A DNA stretch of 34,447 nt from CAZVED01 sp964626205 (GTDB taxonomy: Bacteria > Patescibacteriota > Patescibacteriia > SG8-24): assembly GCA_964626205.1 (NCBI GenBank), contig CAZVED010000009.1:1-34447 (forward strand). The letters are read 5' to 3'. Every line of letters starts with the position of its first letter. Within the stretch, counting starts at the first letter, position 1. Both the position numbers and the translations under genes were made by a program. The notes under the pieces were generated by a model. That model was not told the DNA's origin. It saw nothing but the letters and a program-made list of their open reading frames with translations, and ran no database searches. This document shows, piece after piece, positions 31,031 to 34,447 of the stretch.

Positions 31031-32718
31031 ACGTAGAGCATTTCGATGTAATCCCTGAGCATCCGCGTCGCGGAGAACTGCGACATGGCCATGGCACGCG
31101 CGTTCCGCATGTGCTCTTCCCAGAGTGCAGGCACACCGTCGGTGCCGCGGTCGTAATACATGGGTGCGATATCCTCGCGGATGGTACGGAGCGCTTCGGC
31201 GGAAACGCGAACGGAGTCGAGGATCCAACCGACCTTGTAGAGCTCGGCCTCGTAGACCCAGCCGTCGTTCGTGGAGGCAGGCAGCACGCCGTTCAGCGCC
31301 GCCTTCATGCCGCTCGTGCCGCACGCCTCGAAGCCGACGACTGGCGTGTTGAGCCAGACATCGCAGCCGGACGTAAGCATCTGCCCGAGCGCGATATCGT
31401 AGTCCGGAAGGTACGCGACGCAATCCGCGAGGTCACCGCCGACGTGCTCCATGAGCGTCGCGAGCAGCGCCACACCGTTCTCGTCGTCGGGGTGGGGGAT
31501 GCCGGCGAACACGAACCGCACGGGCCGGTCTGCGTTGCGCGCGATCTCCACGAGCGCAGCCATGTCTTCGAGCAACGCGAGCGGACGCTTGTACTGCACG
31601 AACCGTCGTGCCCAGCCGATGAGCAGTTCGTCCTTACCCCATGCTTTACCGGTCGTCTTTTCGATGTGCGCGAGAAGCTCCGCCTTGCGCACCTGATGCG
31701 CGGCCCAGAACGCGCCGGGCGCATCCACGTCCGTCGCGATGCGGTCCCATGTCGGCACATGCACGCCGTTCGTCACCGCGACCATGGGGTGATCGCCCCA
31801 AATCTCCTTGGCCTTTTCGGCGTGGAGCTTGGAGACTGCATTCACGACGCCGGCCATGCGCAGCGCCAGCATGGTCATAGAGAACGTACTCGATTCCTGC
31901 ACGAGACCGAATTTCACGAGCTCGTTGACCGGTACCTGCAATTCTTCGGCGTACCCGGCGAGGAGCATGGCGACGAGGTCGTTGCTGTACGTCTCGTTGC
32001 CTGCGGCGACGAGCGTGTGGTTCGTCATGACAACGCGGCGGCGCGCGAACTGTTTTGCTTCCGCGAACCCGATGCCGCGCTCTTCCATCTGATGACGGAT
32101 GAGTTCCAAGGCAAGCAGCGCGGAGTGCCCTTCGTTGAGGTGCCACACCGACGGATGCATGCCGAGCGTCTCCACGAGACGCAGGCCGCCGACACCCAGG
32201 ATGAGCTGCTGCTTGAAGCGTGTCTCTTTATCGCCGACATAAAGACGGTCGGTGATGCGGCGGTCGGCAGGGGAGTTTGGTTCGATGTCGGTATCAAGCA
32301 GATAGACGGAGACGTCTTTCTGCTTCCACTGCCACACCTGCACGGTGACACTTGCCATGGCGACGGGAATCTTGAGGAGGAGACGTTTACCCTGCGCATC
32401 GAGCACCGGCTCCAAGCCCATCTTCACGGGATCATGCCGGAAGCAGACACCCACAGGTTTGCCGGACTCGTCCGTGAGGTCGCAGGCGTAGCCTTCGTGG
32501 TAGTACAAGCCGACGCCGACAAACGGCATGCCGCGGTCGGCTGCCTCGCGAATGACGTCGCCCGCAAGGATACCGAGACCGCCGGAATACGTCGGCACGT
32601 GCTCGGCAAGGCCAAACTCGGCGCAGAAATAGGCGATCGGCCGCCGTTGCAGACGGGCGAATTCCTCCGACGCGCGGAAAGTCTCGAACCATCGGATGTC
32701 CTGTTCATCGTGGTGCAT
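31027..32718 (-). CDS. glgP: Short-type alpha-glucan (glycogen/maltodextrin) phosphorylase
   Basis: 563-residue GT35 enzyme that releases glucose-1-phosphate from alpha-1,4-glucans. PIAYFCAEFGLAEHVPTYSGGLGILAGD near the N-terminus is the hallmark of the short archaeal/thermophile-type alpha-glucan phosphorylases, which lack most of the regulatory N-terminus of the 800-residue form. WHLNEGHSA and the PLP-binding motif GTSGMK with K472 are intact. The ATG at 32718 follows an extended -10 promoter (TGG plus TATACT, minus strand, 32744-32752). It forms an operon with the downstream GT4 gene. Confidence 0.95.
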   Translation of the reverse strand: MHHDEQDIRWFETFRASEEFARLQRRPIAYFCAEFGLAEHVPTYSGGLGILAGDVIREAADRGMPFVGVGLYYHEGYACDLTDESGKPVGVCFRHDPVKMGLEPVLDAQGKRLLLKIPVAMASVTVQVWQWKQKDVSVYLLDTDIEPNSPADRRITDRLYVGDKETRFKQQLILGVGGLRLVETLGMHPSVWHLNEGHSALLALELIRHQMEERGIGFAEAKQFARRRVVMTNHTLVAAGNETYSNDLVAMLLAGYAEELQVPVNELVKFGLVQESSTFSMTMLALRMAGVVNAVSKLHAEKAKEIWGDHPMVAVTNGVHVPTWDRIATDVDAPGAFWAAHQVRKAELLAHIEKTTGKAWGKDELLIGWARRFVQYKRPLALLEDMAALVEIARNADRPVRFVFAGIPHPDDENGVALLATLMEHVGGDLADCVAYLPDYDIALGQMLTSGCDVWLNTPVVGFEACGTSGMKAALNGVLPASTNDGWVYEAELYKVGWILDSVRVSAEALRTIREDIAPMYYDRGTDGVPALWEEHMRNARAMAMSQFSATRMLRDYIEMLYV

Positions 32719-32743
32719 ATGGCGTGGTAGAAATGATACGCGC

Positions 32744-32752
32744 AGTATACCA
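32744..32752 (-). promoter_or_regulatory. Extended -10 promoter of glgP
   Basis: Minus-strand TGG followed by TATACT, 25 bp upstream of the ATG. A plus-strand extended -10 (TGCTATGCT, 32777-32785) close by serves the divergent glutaredoxin gene. Confidence 0.6.
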
Positions 32753-32819
32753 CGCTGGCCCGGCAAATGGGGGCTATGCTATGCTGAAAGAGATGCGCTA
32801 ATTCCTCAACGTCAGCACT

Positions 32820-33053
32820 ATGGCCAACATCACGATCTATTCCACGCCGACCTGCCCCTACTGCAAGATGGCGAAGGAGTACCTCACGAGTAAAAACACC
32901 GCGTTCACGGACGTCGATGTGTCCTCCGACCAGGATGCCGCGGCCAAGATGGTCGAGATCTCCGGCCAGATGGGCGTGCCGGTCATCGATATCGACGGAA
33001 AGATTATCGTCGGGTTCGACAAGGATGAGTTGAACGCCACGCTCGGGTTGTAG
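32820..33053 (+). CDS. Glutaredoxin/NrdH-like redox protein
   Basis: 77-residue thioredoxin-fold electron donor. The active site CPYC is at 12-15 (TPTCPYCKM), the cis-proline region is GVPVIDIDGKIIVGFDKDEL, which matches glutaredoxin-like NrdH proteins. It would reduce disulfides in the cytoplasm, for example in peroxiredoxin, MsrA or ribonucleotide reductase. The gene is alone, with a divergent promoter shared with glgP. No ribosome-binding site is seen. Confidence 0.93.
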   Translation: MANITIYSTPTCPYCKMAKEYLTSKNTAFTDVDVSSDQDAAAKMVEISGQMGVPVIDIDGKIIVGFDKDELNATLGL

Positions 33054-33066
33054 TCTCTGTGTGGAC

Positions 33067-33154
33067 GGCGCGGGTCCTGCCGCTGCGTTTCTCCACTTCA
33101 CTGCGCGCCAGAGGCGCGCAGCTTGTGGAGGCCTCTCGCAGCGTCACCCGCGCC
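33067..33154. ncRNA. 88-nt nested stem-loop element of unknown function
   Basis: Four nested complementary helices: GGCGCGGGT with ACCCGCGCC (33067-33075 / 33146-33154), GCTGCG with CGCAGC (33082-33087 / 33137-33142), CTCCAC with GTGGAG (33091-33096 / 33125-33130) and TGCGCGCC with GGCGCGCA (33102-33109 / 33113-33120), with an AGA loop. That is 29 base pairs in the intergenic stretch after the glutaredoxin gene and before a separate terminator. It may be a structured RNA, the 3' end of the glutaredoxin mRNA, or a small palindromic mobile repeat. Strand is not known. Confidence 0.55.
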
Positions 33155-33163
33155 CCTCAAACG

Positions 33164-33192
33164 AAACGACCACCTCGCAGTGGTCGTTTTTT
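33164..33192 (+). terminator. Intrinsic terminator after the structured element
   Basis: 10-bp stem AAACGACCAC / GTGGTCGTTT with loop CTCGCA, followed by further T residues. Confidence 0.9.
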
Positions 33193-33196
33193 GTTC

Positions 33197-33205
33197 TGCT
33201 ATACT
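33197..33205 (+). promoter_or_regulatory. Extended -10 promoter implying a leaderless mRNA
   Basis: TGC followed by TATACT (33200-33205). Only six bases separate it from the ATG at 33212, so the transcript should begin at the start codon. Confidence 0.65.
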
Positions 33206-33211
33206 GTCCGC

Positions 33212-33649
33212 ATGATGACCAACCTCAAAGACCTCCTGCGTCGACCGATTCCCATCCCCGCGCTGCGACCTGGGCAAATTTTGCGATGGACAATCTCATT
33301 CATCGCAATCGACCTCGTCGCGCTATTCTTAGTGATGATGGGTTGCATCACGCAACCGGACCTTTGCGGCGTCGGTGCGGTATTCCTCATCGCGGGATTT
33401 TACTACCCCTACGGCATTCTCCTGGAATTCCTACCGGACCTCGGCGCCATCGATGGCCTCGCTGTCTCCACCTACGTCATTCCGATTCTCGGCGTCCTGA
33501 TGCATGCCGGCCTAGGCGCACTCATCGGCTACGCGCGGCGCCACAAGACCGACTCGTGGTGGACCACGCTACCAGCAGGCGTTGCCATCGGCGTCATGAT
33601 GACCATCGTTCCATCAATGCTCATCATAAGTTTCCAACCACCGCTCTAA
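33212..33649 (+). CDS. Hypothetical membrane protein
   Basis: 145-residue polytopic protein of unknown family. Three or four membrane spans are visible (about 25-45, 52-72, 84-105 and 118-138), with a short basic N-terminus (LKDLLRRPIPIP) and a cytoplasmic-looking loop YARRHKTDSWW. The open frame extends back to 33059 but that extension runs through the structured element, a terminator and the -10 box, so the ATG at 33212 (ATGATG) is the start. It ends at a terminator shared with the convergent peroxiredoxin gene. Confidence 0.78.
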   Translation: MMTNLKDLLRRPIPIPALRPGQILRWTISFIAIDLVALFLVMMGCITQPDLCGVGAVFLIAGFYYPYGILLEFLPDLGAIDGLAVSTYVIPILGVLMHAGLGALIGYARRHKTDSWWTTLPAGVAIGVMMTIVPSMLIISFQPPL

Positions 33650-33661
33650 ACCTCACGAAAC

Positions 33662-33694
33662 AAAACGACCCCGCCGCTATGGTGGGGTCGTTTT
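33662..33694. terminator. Bidirectional terminator between membrane protein and peroxiredoxin genes
   Basis: 14-bp stem AAAACGACCCCGCC / GGTGGGGTCGTTTT with one G-T pair and loop GCTAT; T-runs on both strands. Confidence 0.92.
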
Positions 33695-33708
33695 TCGTTC
33701 CGAGAAAC

Positions 33709-34233
33709 CTACGCCTTCCCAAGCGTCTTCCCACCCTTCACCCAACCCACCGGGCAGAGTTCGCCGGTCTGGAGGGCCGTGAGGACGCGGAGGACTTCGT
33801 CGACCGAGCGGCCGACGTTACGGTCGTGGTACACGGCGTAGCGGAGCTTCTGTTCCGGGTCGATGATGAACGTGCCGCGCAATGCCACGCCTTCTTCTTC
33901 GATGAGCGTGCCGTAGTCGCGGGAGACCTCACGCTTCATGTCCGCGAGGAGCGGGTAGCCGAGCTTGCCGAGGTCCTTGAGCCAAGCCTTGTGCGAGTGG
34001 ACGGAGTCGGTCGAGATGCCGATGACCTCGGCGTTCAGGGCCTTGAACTCGGATTCCTTCTCCGAGAAGCCCTGGATCTCTGTCGGGCAGACGAAGGTGA
34101 AGTCCAAGGGGTAGAAGAACATGACGAGCCACTTGCCTTTGTAGTCGGAGAGCTTGTAGCGCTTGAAATCCTGATCGTCCTGGACGCCCTCGAGGTCGAA
34201 ATCCGGGGCCATGCGTTCAACGCGTGCGAGCAT
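33709..34233 (-). CDS. 2-Cys peroxiredoxin (AhpC/Prx1 type)
   Basis: 174-residue peroxidase that reduces hydrogen peroxide and organic peroxides. The peroxidatic cysteine is C49 in FYPLDFTFVCPTE and the resolving cysteine is C160 in GELCPVGW, so it is a typical 2-Cys enzyme working as a dimer or decamer. The GGTFIID-like stretch appears as LRGTFIIDPEQ. The C-terminus (KGGKTLGKA) is short and lacks the eukaryotic YF motif, suggesting resistance to over-oxidation. AGGA is 8 bases before the ATG. The nearby glutaredoxin or an outside thioredoxin could recycle it. Confidence 0.95.
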   Translation of the reverse strand: MLARVERMAPDFDLEGVQDDQDFKRYKLSDYKGKWLVMFFYPLDFTFVCPTEIQGFSEKESEFKALNAEVIGISTDSVHSHKAWLKDLGKLGYPLLADMKREVSRDYGTLIEEEGVALRGTFIIDPEQKLRYAVYHDRNVGRSVDEVLRVLTALQTGELCPVGWVKGGKTLGKA

Positions 34234-34311
34234 AGAATGTGTCCTAGTGGCGGGTCTGGAGGCCCGCGGGGAATTATCCAGAGGGAGATATGACAGCCGA
34301 GAGGCCTTCGC

Positions 34312-34317
34312 CTATAC
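34312..34317 (+). promoter_or_regulatory. -10 box of the last gene
   Basis: TATACT, 14 bp upstream of the ATG at 34332, again giving a very short leader. Confidence 0.4.
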
Positions 34318-34331
34318 TACTGTCATCACAG

Positions 34332-34447
34332 ATGGTACTCGAAACCCACCTTATCGCCAAGACCATGGGACGCATCAACTACGGAAAAGCCGGATGGATC
34401 ACGCTCACTATCGCTTTGTTGCTGGTTCTTGGGGTGGGGTTTGCTAC
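34332..34447 (+). CDS. N-terminus of a membrane-anchored protein (runs off window)
   Basis: I read 38 codons from the ATG at 34332, beginning MVLETHLIAKTMGRINYGK and continuing into a hydrophobic stretch (ITLTIALLLVLGVGFA) up to the window edge, so the product has an N-terminal span or signal anchor. A second in-frame ATG at 34365 is possible. Function cannot be told. Confidence 0.5.
   Translation, partial: MVLETHLIAKTMGRINYGKAGWITLTIALLLVLGVGFA

Noticed and set aside
31031..31423. N-terminal extension of the second glycosyltransferase
   Set aside because: It lies fully within glgP in another frame, and MKKLRIAQFVT at 31030 is a natural GT4 start overlapping the glgP stop.
30994..32730. 578-residue open frame on the plus strand opposite glgP
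   Set aside because: It is an antisense shadow of a strongly conserved gene; its composition (His/Arg/Glu-rich, no domains) is typical of the opposite strand of GC-rich coding DNA.
33059..33211. N-terminal extension of the membrane protein at 33212
   Set aside because: It would translate the nested stem, a terminator and the -10 box.

Overview
The window is a gene-dense, GC-rich bacterial segment of about 40 protein genes, with no rRNA, tRNA, CRISPR array or insertion sequence that I can see. TGA, TAA and TAG all act as stops (genetic code 11). Many genes lack a Shine-Dalgarno sequence and have a TATACT-type -10 box a few bases before the ATG. The gene set (F1Fo ATP synthase, SUF cluster, short alpha-glucan phosphorylase, small exported lysozyme-like proteins, a surface protein with tandem repeats) would fit a Patescibacteria/CPR-like or other poorly cultured lineage. 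That placement is inference; no marker gene here settles it.

Region 1 (1-3407, minus strand) is an F1Fo ATP synthase operon: small AtpI-position membrane protein, atpB, atpE, atpF, atpH and the 5' two thirds of atpA. It has a TTGACA promoter at its head and a second promoter directly before atpE. The c subunit carries the Na+-type ligand set with two glutamates (E26 and E59). Directly upstream, also on the minus strand, is a CPA2/NapA-like cation:proton antiporter.

Region 2 (5015-10118, plus strand) holds a small anchored hypothetical protein, the Mg2+ channel MgtE, MsrA, an MgtA-like P-type ATPase with an altered hinge motif and a small membrane protein. Region 3 (10157-22058) is a mosaic of single genes mostly separated by strong, often bidirectional, intrinsic terminators: rpmB, a saccharopine-dehydrogenase-like protein, polysaccharide deacetylase, TlpA-like thioredoxin, a 50-residue zinc-ribbon mini-protein, PepF, a lysozyme-like exported protein, a SpoU methyltransferase, a lone receiver domain, a lytic transglycosylase with four C-terminal repeats, a cupin, a VIT1/CCC1 metal transporter, a DUF378 protein with a metal-binding tail and an anchored GH5 glycosidase. 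Three palindromic repeats with covarying stems lie at 21870-22023.

Region 4 (22059-28822) contains an adenosine-deaminase-family protein (minus) and divergently a complete SUF Fe-S assembly operon, rrf2-sufB-sufD-sufS-sufU-sufC-sufT. It has a perfect 25-bp palindromic operator between the -10 box and the start codon of its Rrf2 regulator. Region 5 (28831-32718, minus) is an alpha-glucan unit: glycogen phosphorylase followed by two GT4 glycosyltransferases. Region 6 (32820-34447) contains a glutaredoxin, an 88-nt strongly structured non-coding element, a leaderless membrane protein, a 2-Cys peroxiredoxin and the start of another membrane protein.

Common themes are ion coupling (possibly Na+), divalent metal transport, thiol/redox defence with Fe-S assembly, and envelope glycan remodelling. 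No unambiguous new multi-gene system is evident. The most unusual elements are the two-carboxylate c-ring with a private atpE promoter, the covarying palindromic repeats, the nested 88-nt stem, the SUF operator and gene order, and the altered P-type ATPase hinge.
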